A DNA stretch of 17,144 nucleotides from Rhodospirillaceae bacterium (lineage in GTDB: Bacteria > Pseudomonadota > Alphaproteobacteria > GCA-2731375): the NCBI GenBank assembly GCA_018701215.1, contig JABIWH010000043.1, positions 1 to 17,144 on the forward strand, read 5' to 3'. The translations under genes were made by a program, and so were the position numbers. Below the pieces are notes generated by a model, which worked only from the letters and a program-made list of their open reading frames with translations, was not told the DNA's origin and did no database searches. Positions 5,302 through 12,723 of the stretch are shown here, piece after piece (the stretch's first letter is position 1; each line of letters starts with the position of its first letter).

Positions 5302-5904
5302 CTAGCCGCGCGCCTGCCTAGACTGATTCTCTCCCAATAGCTGACAAAGCGCCTGCGTGGTGTCCCGGACCGGTTGCGCGCTGCCCTGCACCCGTGCCAG
5401 CAACAACGCGCCTTCCAAACCGGCGATGACCGCCGTGGCCGTGGCCGGAATTTGCGCCGCCGGCCAATGGTGTTGCGTCAATAGCGTCTCCATCACGGCC
5501 CGCCAATCTGCGAACACGGCCCGCCCTGCCTCTGTTATGGCCTCTGAATCCGGCGCGGTCTCCAGCAGTGTCGTGGTGATGGGGCAGCCGTCGCGGAAGT
5601 TCGAGGCTTCCAGCCAGCGCACCAGCAGATCGGTATAGCGGCGCAGGAAATCCGCCGGATTATCCGCTTGCCGGACCAATTCGGCGAAGGTCTCCGTCAC
5701 CAGGCCGCCGGCCGCCGTGACCGCCGCCGCGCCGATCTGTTCCTTGCCGTCTGGGAAATAGTGATAGAGGGAGCCGCGCGCGGCACCGCTGGCGGCCAGA
5801 ATATCGCGCAGCCCGGTGCCGCTGTAGCCCTGGCGGCGGAACAGTTTCGCCGCCGCCCAGATCAGGCTGTCCCGTTGCTTGCGGCCTTTTTGCAGTTGCG
5901 GCAT
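5302..5904 (-). CDS. TetR/AcrR family transcriptional regulator, LmrA/YxaF-like
   Basis: A one-component repressor of 200 residues. The N-terminal helix-turn-helix spans about residues 12-51 (helix with IWAAAKLF, turn GTGLRDI, recognition helix GAARGSLYHYF). It is followed by PDGKEQ, a feature of the LmrA/YxaF subgroup, and by a helical ligand-binding C-terminal domain. In this subgroup the ligand is usually a small aromatic or flavonoid compound, which would fit the catabolic surroundings, but the ligand here is unknown. It lies upstream of the crotonase gene in the same direction. An imperfect palindrome at 5921-5938, 17 bases before its start codon, is a reasonable autoregulatory site. Confidence 0.8.
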   Translation of the reverse strand: MPQLQKGRKQRDSLIWAAAKLFRRQGYSGTGLRDILAASGAARGSLYHYFPDGKEQIGAAAVTAAGGLVTETFAELVRQADNPADFLRRYTDLLVRWLEASNFRDGCPITTTLLETAPDSEAITEAGRAVFADWRAVMETLLTQHHWPAAQIPATATAVIAGLEGALLLARVQGSAQPVRDTTQALCQLLGENQSRQARG

Positions 5905-5920
5905 GGCGGTTTCTGTAAAT

Positions 5921-5938
5921 ATGTCGACCAGTCGTCAT
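5921..5938. promoter_or_regulatory. Candidate TetR-type operator
   Basis: ATGTCGAC-CA-GTCGTCAT is an inverted repeat with seven of eight arm positions matching. It lies between the TetR start codon and its presumed promoter. The CGACCAGTCG core resembles the GACC/GGTC-type half sites bound by several TetR-family repressors. Confidence 0.45.
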
Positions 5939-5994
5939 AGTAATAGTGATATGCGGATTTATCAACCAAGTATCTGCGCGGCGCCGACGGCAAC

Positions 5995-6027
5995 ATGGAT
6001 TGCCGGGTCAGGCCCGGCAATGACGAC
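5995..6027 (+). repeat. REP-like palindromic repeat, copy 1
   Basis: TTGCCGGG-TCAGG-CCCGGCAA (6000-6020) flanked by ATGGA and TGACG. Extragenic palindromes of this form, GGATTGCCGGG...CCCGGCAATGACG, are common in alphaproteobacterial genomes. Confidence 0.7.
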
Positions 6028-6090
6028 CTATTTTTCAGTTAGTGTGTGACACAAAGAGCTGGGCAAAAAATCGGCCGGCTGCCTCGTAGC

Positions 6091-6122
6091 CCTGGATGCC
6101 CGGATCAAGTCCGGGCATGACG
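6091..6122 (+). repeat. REP-like palindromic repeat, copy 2 (variant)
   Basis: ATGCCCGGA-TCAAG-TCCGGGCAT (6096-6118) followed by GACG. The same TCAAG centre and GACG flank as copy 1, but with a different stem. Confidence 0.65.
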
Positions 6123-6157
6123 CATTTCTCGGCTTTTAGCCGATTACTCTCCCAGAT

Positions 6158-6188
6158 CGTCATTGCCGGGCTTGACCCGGCAATCCAT
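6158..6188 (-). repeat. REP-like palindromic repeat, copy 3 (inverted)
   Basis: ATTGCCGGG-CTTGA-CCCGGCAAT (6162-6184). Read on the minus strand it is the copy 1 sequence with a TCAAG centre. Copies 1 and 3 thus form a mosaic pair in opposite orientation around copy 2. Confidence 0.7.
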
Positions 6189-6247
6189 ACCGCAGCCGCG
6201 CGAGCGGCCGTTTTCATTGGCCCGGTTTCGCCCAAGGCGATCCCTGG

Positions 6248-7423
6248 TTAACTCAAGCTGTCGTATACCGCCGTTTCGAACGCCAGGAACAGGGGCAGGG
6301 ACAGCGTGTCGCAAAAGGGATAAATCTGCGTCGCATAGACGCCCGCGATATCCTTCGCGGGATCAATCCAGTAATAGGTGTTGGTCAGCCCGGCCCAGGC
6401 CAGGCTGCCCGCCGAGCGCCCGGTCGGCGCAGGGCCCAGGTTGATCATGAAACTCAGGCCCCAGGCCTTTTCCACGCCGGGAAAAAATTCCGCATCGTTG
6501 GAAAGAGGCGGCACCGCCGTCATCATGGGCCCAACACGGGTATCGCCCATTTGGTTGGCTGACATCATGGCAACGGTCTCTGCCGCCAAGATCTGGCCAC
6601 CAGGACATTCGCCCCGGTTCAGGATCATACGCAGGAATTTCGTGTAGTCCTCCACGGTTGATAACAAGCCGCCGCCGCCGGTATCGAACTCCGGCTCGGG
6701 CAGGCCGGCACCGCCGCCGGTCGCCCTCAAGGCGCCATCATCGCCACGCAGATGTATCGCGGCCTGGCGCGAGGCCATATCGGGACTGGCCTTGAAACTG
6801 CTGCTGGCCATGCCCAAGGGGGCAAAAATGCTGGCTTGCATGTAATCGCCAAGGCGTTGGCCGGTGACGGCTTCGACCATCTGTCCGGCCCAATCGATAC
6901 TGATACCATAGTTCCATTCTGTGCCTGGATCGAACAGCAAAGGCGTCTTCAAGGTCGCCAGTTTACGGGTACGGATCGAGGGACTGTCCGTCGCCGCCTG
7001 ATAATCCAAAATCTCCCGGTTCCACATCTCGTAGCCGAAACCGGCGGTATGGGTCAGCAGGTGGCGCAGGGTAATGGCGGTTTTAGCCGGACGCAGTATC
7101 GGCTGGCCGCCGTCATCAAAGCCGTCCAATACCGGCACCTCGCCAAGATACGGGATGACCTTGGAAGCCGGGGCATCCAACTCCAATTCGCCCTTTTCCA
7201 CCAATTGCATGGCGGCGGTGGCGGTGATCGCCTTGGTCATCGAGGCGATGGAAACCACCGTATCGAGGCTCATGGCGGTGCCGCCGCCCAATTCGCGCTC
7301 GCCAAAGGCGCCTTGATAGAGGGTCTCCGCGCCATTGGTCAGCATGGCCGAGACGCCGGGCACATCGCCCCGGTCAACGCCAGCCCGCAACAGGCCATCC
7401 AGGGAAGTTTTCAAACCGGTCAC
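6248..7423 (-). CDS. Serine hydrolase, beta-lactamase-like (CubicO/family VIII esterase)
   Basis: A 391-residue protein of the class C beta-lactamase/penicillin-binding fold. Seen: the nucleophile motif S61-M-T-K64, HLLTHTAGF (121-129), a Tyr in WNYGIS (Y172) at the place of the YxN motif, and SLAWAGLTNTYYW near residue 340, which replaces the KTG box as in family VIII esterases. These enzymes usually cleave small esters or amides rather than beta-lactams. I see no signal peptide, so it is probably cytoplasmic. The GTG at 7423 is preferred because AAAGG lies seven bases upstream; the in-frame TTG at 7438 lacks one. It sits 20 bases after the GST gene in the same direction, so the two are probably co-transcribed. 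Confidence 0.8.
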   Translation of the reverse strand: MTGLKTSLDGLLRAGVDRGDVPGVSAMLTNGAETLYQGAFGERELGGGTAMSLDTVVSIASMTKAITATAAMQLVEKGELELDAPASKVIPYLGEVPVLDGFDDGGQPILRPAKTAITLRHLLTHTAGFGYEMWNREILDYQAATDSPSIRTRKLATLKTPLLFDPGTEWNYGISIDWAGQMVEAVTGQRLGDYMQASIFAPLGMASSSFKASPDMASRQAAIHLRGDDGALRATGGGAGLPEPEFDTGGGGLLSTVEDYTKFLRMILNRGECPGGQILAAETVAMMSANQMGDTRVGPMMTAVPPLSNDAEFFPGVEKAWGLSFMINLGPAPTGRSAGSLAWAGLTNTYYWIDPAKDIAGVYATQIYPFCDTLSLPLFLAFETAVYDSLS

Positions 7424-7443
7424 GATACAGCCTTTCAAATGGT

Positions 7444-8049
7444 CTAAGTCGCGAATGCTTTCTTCAGGCCCGGACGCTCGTTCAGGCGCTTGATATAGGC
7501 CGCGACGTTCGGTTTGTCGGAGATATCGGCGCCCAGGCGGGCCGCCACCGTGCAGGCATGACCGGTCATGATATCGGCGCCAGAGAACTCACCGGCCAGG
7601 AACTCACGGTCTCCCAGGGCTTGATCAACGGCGCCCAGCATGCGGGTCAGCTGTTTCCTGGCGCGGTCGATATTGACCGGGTTGCGCCGGTCCTCGGGCA
7701 ACAGAATGGTTTCCACCACCAGGACGTTGACGTGGGGCATGATCATGCCTTCGGCATAATGCAGCCATTGCAGGTAGGCGGGAAAATCCGGCGAATCCGT
7801 GCCGGGCCGCATGCGGCCGCCAGCGTGTTTTGCCAAGATGTATTCGACGATGGCGCCAGATTCGAAAATCGTCACATCGCCATCGGCCAGCGACGGCACC
7901 CGCGCCATGGGATTAATTTTCAGATATTCCGGGTCACGCATGCTGGGATCGCCCAGCTTGAACATCTCCAACTCGTAGTCCAGGCCCAGTTCCTCGCACA
8001 ACCAGACAATGCGGACGGAACGGGTATTGGGTGCGTGATAAATCTTCAT
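7444..8049 (-). CDS. Glutathione S-transferase family protein
   Basis: A 201-residue cytosolic GST with an N-terminal thioredoxin-like domain (about 1-80) and a helical C-terminal domain (about 88-200). Seen: NTRSVRIVWLCEELGL at the first helix, where the catalytic Ser or Thr lies; the cis-Pro segment RVPSL (50-54); the glutathione gamma-glutamyl site ESG (63-65); and an N-capping segment with FSGADIMTG in the C-terminal domain. It may detoxify or isomerise pathway intermediates. A maleylpyruvate isomerase role is conceivable beside a hydroxybenzoate hydroxylase but is not shown. GGAGAG precedes the ATG by eight bases. It is followed closely by the serine hydrolase gene. Confidence 0.85.
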   Translation of the reverse strand: MKIYHAPNTRSVRIVWLCEELGLDYELEMFKLGDPSMRDPEYLKINPMARVPSLADGDVTIFESGAIVEYILAKHAGGRMRPGTDSPDFPAYLQWLHYAEGMIMPHVNVLVVETILLPEDRRNPVNIDRARKQLTRMLGAVDQALGDREFLAGEFSGADIMTGHACTVAARLGADISDKPNVAAYIKRLNERPGLKKAFAT

Positions 8050-8122
8050 GGAAATGCTCTCCAGGCGACGTTCAGGTTAATCAACAATACTAAACGCACC
8101 ATAGGCCGCGCCATTGCGCCGA

Positions 8123-9628
8123 TCAATCGCCATGCACCTCATGCACCGGCCCCAGGGGATAATAACGCACGCCGGAGCGCAGTTTTTGGTAGGCGCAATC
8201 GGCAGGATTGGCGGCATGGCCGCCGGGCGCGATGGCGGCAAAGGTGGTTTCGGAAATCGGATCGAAATGGGCCCGGTAATGGCAGGTGCTTTTCAGGACA
8301 ATAATATTCTGCTCTTCCAGCACCACGCCCAGATGCTCGAATACCGTGCGGTCCAGGGCCTGCACCCGCCGGCTACTGACAGCCACTTTGACGCCGCCAA
8401 TGGATAACAATGCTGACGGACCCACATTGTAGGCCTTGCCCTGGGCCACGGGGCCGGTGGTCTGATAGCGGCCATCATTGATCACCTCGACCTTGAAGCG
8501 ACCATGAAACGGCACCACGCCGGGCAAGTCCGTGCGTCCGCCCAGATCCAATTCGATCACCGCGCCGACACCGGCCGCATGGGCTGCTTTGGCGGCAAGG
8601 TCGTCGCAGACCGCACCGAACAGCGCGCCCTGGGCATCGTGCGCGACCAGGGCCGCCAGCATGCCCACCGTATCGGCACTGCCGCCGCAGCCTGGATTGT
8701 CTTGCGTGTCGGCGACAACGATGGGTTTGGAGGCGCTCTCGGCCAGGCGCATGGCCTCGACCACCGCATCGTCGGGGGATCGCACCGGCTGGGCGAACTC
8801 CGCCTCTTTCAGGGCGATCATCTGGGTTATTTCGTCCACCGCGGCGTCCGCTGCCTCTTGGCTGTAGGCGTGCGCGCTGACCGTGACGCCGCAGGCTGCC
8901 GCATCCGATGGTGGGAAGCCGGCCAGATAGGCCAGCGACAGCATATCCTCGGTCTGCCGCGCCGCCGCCGCCTCGACAATGCCTTTGGACGGTTCCACCA
9001 AGGTGCATTGAAAATTCAGCGGCAGCAGAAACGGCAGCTGGCGCAGAGCGCGGCCCGCCGGCCGGCCCTCGATCAACAGCCGCGTCATGGCGGCGTGCGC
9101 CCGTTCACCCGTGGCGTATTGATCCACATGGGGATAGGTGCGGTAGGGTAGAATGGCGTCCGCATGCTCGACCATGGCCGGGCTGACATTGGCATGATAA
9201 TCCAGGCTGATCACGATCGGCACTTCGTCGCCGACCACGGCGCGGACCCGGCGCAGCAATTCCCCCTCGGCATCGGCATGCTGGGCCGAGACCATGGCGC
9301 CGTGCAGGTCCAGATAAACCCCATCCACGGGCAATACATCCGACAGCCGGCCCAGAATCTCACCGGAAATGCGTTCATAGGCATGCGCCGTGACCATGCC
9401 GCCCGGCGTGGTCGAGGTCCACAACAGCGGTGCCAGTTCATGATTGCCATCATTGCCGGCCATGAAGCCGGCGGTGGAGGCACCGGAGACGGCGAACTCC
9501 TTCAAAACCTCGTCGCCGCGCAGAATACCGGGCCGGTCGGGGGGCCGGGCAAAATGCTCATAGTCAGTTGGTTCGGGCACGAAACAATTGGTTTCGTGCA
9601 TGAAGCCGGCCATTGCGATGCGTGCCAT
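8123..9628 (-). CDS. M81 family metallopeptidase, MlrC-like
   Basis: A 501-residue protein of the microcystinase C (MlrC) family, close to the usual length. Seen: the N-terminal HETNCF (11-16), DLHGAMVS (107-114) and SLDYHAN (141-147), which carry the metal and catalytic His and Asp residues of the family, plus the C-terminal MlrC domain with DNPGCGG and a K-STCHYR segment. MlrC cleaves a linear microcystin fragment at an Adda-linked bond, but most relatives occur without the other mlr genes and have unknown substrates, probably small amides. AAGGTGG precedes the ATG by nine bases. It is divergent from the alpha/beta hydrolase gene and 73 bases upstream of the GST gene on its strand. Confidence 0.85.
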   Translation of the reverse strand: MARIAMAGFMHETNCFVPEPTDYEHFARPPDRPGILRGDEVLKEFAVSGASTAGFMAGNDGNHELAPLLWTSTTPGGMVTAHAYERISGEILGRLSDVLPVDGVYLDLHGAMVSAQHADAEGELLRRVRAVVGDEVPIVISLDYHANVSPAMVEHADAILPYRTYPHVDQYATGERAHAAMTRLLIEGRPAGRALRQLPFLLPLNFQCTLVEPSKGIVEAAAARQTEDMLSLAYLAGFPPSDAAACGVTVSAHAYSQEAADAAVDEITQMIALKEAEFAQPVRSPDDAVVEAMRLAESASKPIVVADTQDNPGCGGSADTVGMLAALVAHDAQGALFGAVCDDLAAKAAHAAGVGAVIELDLGGRTDLPGVVPFHGRFKVEVINDGRYQTTGPVAQGKAYNVGPSALLSIGGVKVAVSSRRVQALDRTVFEHLGVVLEEQNIIVLKSTCHYRAHFDPISETTFAAIAPGGHAANPADCAYQKLRSGVRYYPLGPVHEVHGD

Positions 9629-9718
9629 GTCTATGCGCCACCTTTGCTATTTTCCGAAAGCCTAGCGCAAGCTCAAAACGATGTCACGACAGGTGCCGTG
9701 GGCAATGGCGTTGACGCG

Positions 9719-9746
9719 TTGCTGGAATGCCGCACCTTGGTATAGG
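9719..9746 (+). promoter_or_regulatory. Possible sigma70-like promoter of the alpha/beta hydrolase gene
   Basis: TTGCTG (9719-9724) and TATAGG (9741-9746) are spaced by 16 bases, 44 bases before the chosen start codon. Only a moderate match to consensus. Confidence 0.3.
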
Positions 9747-9790
9747 CTGTGTGTGATGTCGTGTTGGAAAGCAGGATTTGGACCAGATTG

Positions 9791-10732
9791 ATGTATGACG
9801 AACCGCCGCCAATGGAACCGCCGCAGGACCCGCCGCCAATGGAACCGCCCTATTGGTTCGAACAGGCCCTGAAAATCACCCCGGCCTCGCACCAGTTGCA
9901 GGTCATGGATTGTGATATCAACTATTTGCGTTGGGGGGCCGAAGCTTCGAAGCGCCCCGGCATATTGTTCATTCACGGGGCCAGCGCGCACGCCCATTGG
10001 TGGGATTTCATCGCACCGTTTTTTGCCGCCGACCGTCCAATCGCGGCCATTGATCTGTCCGGCATGGGCGACAGCGGCTGGCGCGAAAGCTATGGCAGCA
10101 AGGTTCACGTACCTGAAATCGCCGCTGTGCTGGCGGATGCTAAATTGGGCGAAAAGCCGATCATCGTGGGGCATAGTTTCGGCGGTTTCATGACCATGTG
10201 CTACGCCCACGCTCATGGCGAGAAGCTATCGGGCGCGGTTATCGTTGATAGTCCCTTGCGGCCGGAAAACCGCCCCGATAATCGACCCGGCGGGGAAAAA
10301 CCACGGCTATATGATCCGCCCAAGCGTCCTCCCAACCGGATCTATACCGACAAGGACGAGATGATCTACCGCTTTCGCCCCATTCCACCGCAATTTTGCG
10401 ACAACGAATATATTGTCGAACATATCGCCCGCCATTCCCTCAAGGAATGCGAAGGCGGATACACCTGGAAATTTGATACCACCGCCCGCGTCTCCGGCCT
10501 GCATGACGAGCCGTTGGAGGATTATCTGCGCCAGCTAGCCTGCCCCAAGGCCATGATTTATGGTGACGAAAGCGCCATTTTCGGCCCGGACGTGGTGGAT
10601 TACATGGCCCCCATATTCGATACCGCCAATCCCATGATCGGCATTCCCGATGCCCAGCACCATTTGACCATGGACCAACCGCTGGCATTCGTGACCGCCC
10701 TGCGCGCCATTTTCGCGGTCTGGGATGTTTGA
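9791..10732 (+). CDS. Alpha/beta hydrolase with proline-rich N-terminus
   Basis: A 313-residue serine hydrolase of the alpha/beta fold. Seen: the oxyanion strand LFIHGASAHAHWW (59-71), the nucleophile elbow GHSFGG (Ser129), a probable acid in IYGDES and the catalytic His in AQHHLTMDQP near the C-terminus. The first 20 residues are unusual: a 9-residue unit containing PPPMEPP is repeated, encoded by two identical 20-base copies. Start choice: the ATG at 9791 has TTGGA eight bases upstream; GTG codons at 9749 and 9761 would lengthen it without better signals. It ends 17 bases from the convergent CoA-transferase beta gene. The substrate is unknown; an ester or a ring-cleavage product would fit the neighbours. 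Confidence 0.8.
   Translation: MYDEPPPMEPPQDPPPMEPPYWFEQALKITPASHQLQVMDCDINYLRWGAEASKRPGILFIHGASAHAHWWDFIAPFFAADRPIAAIDLSGMGDSGWRESYGSKVHVPEIAAVLADAKLGEKPIIVGHSFGGFMTMCYAHAHGEKLSGAVIVDSPLRPENRPDNRPGGEKPRLYDPPKRPPNRIYTDKDEMIYRFRPIPPQFCDNEYIVEHIARHSLKECEGGYTWKFDTTARVSGLHDEPLEDYLRQLACPKAMIYGDESAIFGPDVVDYMAPIFDTANPMIGIPDAQHHLTMDQPLAFVTALRAIFAVWDV
9803..9849 (+). repeat. Direct repeat, two 20-bp copies at a 27-bp period
   Basis: CCGCCGCCAATGGAACCGCC occurs identically at 9803-9822 and 9830-9849, in frame, and encodes the repeated proline-rich unit at the N-terminus of the alpha/beta hydrolase. Confidence 0.8.
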
Positions 10733-10749
10733 GGGCGATTAGCAGCCGG

Positions 10750-11448
10750 TCATGTACCTTCGGCTAATTCCGGCGCCACCAGCTCACGGCAGTCGGGGGC
10801 GAATATCAGCGGTGCGCCGGTGGCCGCGGTCAATTCTTCGCGGCTTAGACCGGGGATGATCTCCCGCGCCACGAAGCTGCCCCCGGCCAAACCGACATCC
10901 ACGTCCAGCACGGCCAAATCAGTGTAGACCCGCTTGACACAGGCCGGCGCCGTCAAGGGATAGCTGCATGTCGTGACCAGACGGGCGCCGCCGTCGCGGG
11001 TGCTGTGACGCATGATCACGTGCACCGCCTTGGCGCCCGCCGCCAGATCCATGGCGCCGCCGATCAACGGGCCCTTGTTGGGCACCTTTGCGTCCCAGTT
11101 GGCCAGATCGCCGTTGCCCGCGACCTGAAAGCCGCCCAGGATGGTGATATCGATATGTCCGCCCCGGATCATGGCGAAGGAGGCGGCGGAATCGAAAACC
11201 GATGCCCCATCCCGCAAGGTCACCCGCTGACTGCCGGCGTCGACCAGTTCCGGGTCGATCTCCGCCCCCTGGGCCACTGGGCCGACGCCGAGGATGCCGT
11301 TTTCGGAATGATAAAATATCTCGCGGTCCCCGGGGGCGTAATTGGCCGCCAGCACCGGCATGCCGAGGCCAAGATTGACATAGGCACCGTCGGGCAGGTC
11401 CTGGGCCGCGCGCCAGGCCATTTGATCGCGTGTCAAAGGTGTCGCCAT
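10750..11448 (-). CDS. CoA-transferase subunit B (3-oxoacid/3-oxoadipate type)
   Basis: The beta subunit, 232 residues, of a family I CoA-transferase. The catalytic glutamate is seen in SENGILG (Glu49), which forms the enzyme-CoA thioester; GLGMP (27-31) and the DITILGGFQV block are also typical. With the alpha subunit it would move CoA from succinyl-CoA or acetyl-CoA to a carboxylic acid produced by the pathway. Motifs do not separate the AtoDA, ScoAB and PcaIJ types. It starts 15 bases after the alpha subunit gene, and AGGCGGGA precedes the ATG weakly. It is the last gene of the long minus-strand run, meeting the alpha/beta hydrolase gene end to end. Confidence 0.85.
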   Translation of the reverse strand: MATPLTRDQMAWRAAQDLPDGAYVNLGLGMPVLAANYAPGDREIFYHSENGILGVGPVAQGAEIDPELVDAGSQRVTLRDGASVFDSAASFAMIRGGHIDITILGGFQVAGNGDLANWDAKVPNKGPLIGGAMDLAAGAKAVHVIMRHSTRDGGARLVTTCSYPLTAPACVKRVYTDLAVLDVDVGLAGGSFVAREIIPGLSREELTAATGAPLIFAPDCRELVAPELAEGT

Positions 11449-11463
11449 ATCTTAGTCCCGCCT

Positions 11464-12138
11464 CTAGTCTTTCCGCGCGGCCTGCAGCACCCGCTGTACA
11501 TAGATACCGGGCAAATGCACCTGTGCGGGCGGCAGGGTCTGGTCCGATATCTCTTCCACCTCGACAATGGTCAGGCGTGCCGCCGTGGCCATTGCCGCGC
11601 CGAAATTCGACTGGGTGCCGCGAAAGAACAGATTGCCATAGCGGTCCGCCTTCTCTGCCCGCAATAGGGCAACGTCGGCGGTCAGGGCTGTCTCTAGGAC
11701 ACAGGTCTGGTCATTGAAATCACGCTGCTCGCGCCCCTCGGCCAACGGGGTGCCGGCGGCGGTGGGGGTATAAAAGGCGGGAACGCCCGCCCCGCCGGCG
11801 CGGATCCGCTCGGCGAACGTGCCCTGTGGCACGATTTCAAATGTTAACTTGCCGTCCTGCCATTGTCGTTCAAAGGCCGCCGGCGCCTGGCCCGGACCGC
11901 GAAAGGCCGTGGTGATGACATGGGCGATTTGCCCTTCGGCGAAGAAGACCGGATTGCTTTCCTCCAAGCGGCGGATGGCGTTCAGGATCATGGTCAGGCC
12001 GCTTAGCCCCATGCCGCTAAGGCCGTGAAGCAAATTGCCGGGGATGCCGGCATTGCCGAAACCACTGATCATGATCGAGGCGCCCGGCCCAATCCCTGCC
12101 AGGGCCGCTTGCAGATCGTCGACGCGCTTGTCAATCAA
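11464..12138 (-). CDS. CoA-transferase subunit A (3-oxoacid/3-oxoadipate type)
   Basis: The alpha subunit, 224 residues. Seen: the family I signature ISGFGNAGIPGNLL (24-37) and the later GNLFFRGTQSNFG block of alpha subunits. It provides the partner fold for the catalytic beta subunit, 15 bases downstream. The start is a TTG at 12138: the encoded MIDKRVDDL matches where alpha subunits normally begin, although only a weak purine-rich stretch lies upstream. The TTG and poor ribosome binding site may mean coupling to the preceding gene, 58 bases away. It follows the YdhR-like gene in the same direction. Confidence 0.85.
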   Translation of the reverse strand: MIDKRVDDLQAALAGIGPGASIMISGFGNAGIPGNLLHGLSGMGLSGLTMILNAIRRLEESNPVFFAEGQIAHVITTAFRGPGQAPAAFERQWQDGKLTFEIVPQGTFAERIRAGGAGVPAFYTPTAAGTPLAEGREQRDFNDQTCVLETALTADVALLRAEKADRYGNLFFRGTQSNFGAAMATAARLTIVEVEEISDQTLPPAQVHLPGIYVQRVLQAARKD

Positions 12139-12196
12139 GGCCGCAACTCGTCAAACATCCGCTTGATAACAACAGGCGTCACGAAATTTTCCGCCC

Positions 12197-12541
12197 CTAT
12201 TCGGCGGCTTCGTCGGCGATCTCGACCGGCTGGCCATCGACGCGGATTTCACCGATCATGTTGTCGACCGTCAGATAATGATCGAAATAGGTCAGGGTTG
12301 GCCTGGCGCCGAAGCGCTCTTCGATCCAGCCCCACCAATCATCGTTGAACCAGGCTTCCGCCGCTTCCCGCGATTCCCACAAATAGACCCCGCCGCCGCC
12401 GTCCTCGCCGTTGAGGAAATCCTTGCGCAAAAGGCCCTTTACATGCCGGTATTGCGGCGCGCTTTTCGAGGCGCCGGCGATGGAGGTAGCCTTGTCCGGC
12501 TTGGCCGTGCTGCGGGGAATTTGAACAATCGTGATGACCAT
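12197..12541 (-). CDS. YdhR-like/ABM-type small monooxygenase
   Basis: A 114-residue protein with the size and pattern of the dimeric alpha+beta (ferredoxin-like) barrel family that includes YdhR and the antibiotic biosynthesis monooxygenases. Seen: an N-terminal strand (VITIVQI), GLLRKDFL, GGVYLWES followed by the helix REAAEAWFNDDWWGWI, and a final strand TLTYFDHYL. Members of this family oxidise or bind small aromatic or polyketide-like substrates, often without a cofactor. GAGG lies nine bases before the ATG. Between it and the preceding NTF2-like gene lies a 183-base gap that contains a dispersed repeat, although the strand and order fit one operon. Confidence 0.7.
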   Translation of the reverse strand: MVITIVQIPRSTAKPDKATSIAGASKSAPQYRHVKGLLRKDFLNGEDGGGGVYLWESREAAEAWFNDDWWGWIEERFGARPTLTYFDHYLTVDNMIGEIRVDGQPVEIADEAAE

Positions 12542-12565
12542 GATGTGCGTCCTCTGATTTGCTCA

Positions 12566-12656
12566 GGGCAATTTTCAATGAATCAGTGTCGCCACAGCGG
12601 CTTAATCGGGCGATTTAACTAATTGCTTCAACTGCTCTACTGTTAAGGGTCTGAGC
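12566..12656. repeat. Dispersed imperfect palindromic repeat, copy A
   Basis: About 91 bases aligned with 16174-16263 in the same orientation: matching blocks at each end (about 80% identical by eye) around a less conserved centre with one indel. Shared words include GTCGCC, TTAACT, TGCTCT and GGGTCTGAGC. The outer halves are roughly inverted copies of each other. A further weak hairpin, CTGAGCGTATTT...AAATAAAGCGCAG, extends it to about 12676. Confidence 0.65.
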
Positions 12657-12723
12657 GTATTTGGAAATAAAGCGCAGTGGTTTAGTGTGATCCTAGCAGA
12701 ACTTGACCGATTGTGCGCGGAGT

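Larger units (their letters stand above)
5905..6247. other. Intergenic region with regulator promoter and three REP-like repeats
   Basis: About 340 bases without a gene. The part next to the TetR gene holds the operator-like palindrome; the rest holds three palindromic repeats of the same type (5995-6027, 6091-6122, 6158-6188). An open frame of 66 codons crossing them (6035-6235, minus) gives the stock peptides of such repeats, including MPGLDPGI, and is not a gene. Confidence 0.6.

Noticed and set aside
5995..6188. A CRISPR array
   Set aside because: The three repeats are palindromic, unequally spaced and in alternating orientation, with no cas genes; they fit REP elements.
6035..6235. A 66-codon minus-strand frame
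   Set aside because: It translates REP-like palindromes (GSSPAMT, MPGLDPGI), a well-known annotation artefact.
6248..7423. A beta-lactamase conferring resistance
   Set aside because: The SxxK motif is present, but the KTG box is replaced by WAG and no signal peptide is visible, which points to an esterase-type enzyme.
9711..9746. TTGACG with TATAGG as a promoter
   Set aside because: The spacing of 24 bases is too long; TTGCTG at 9719 with a 16-base spacing is the better reading.
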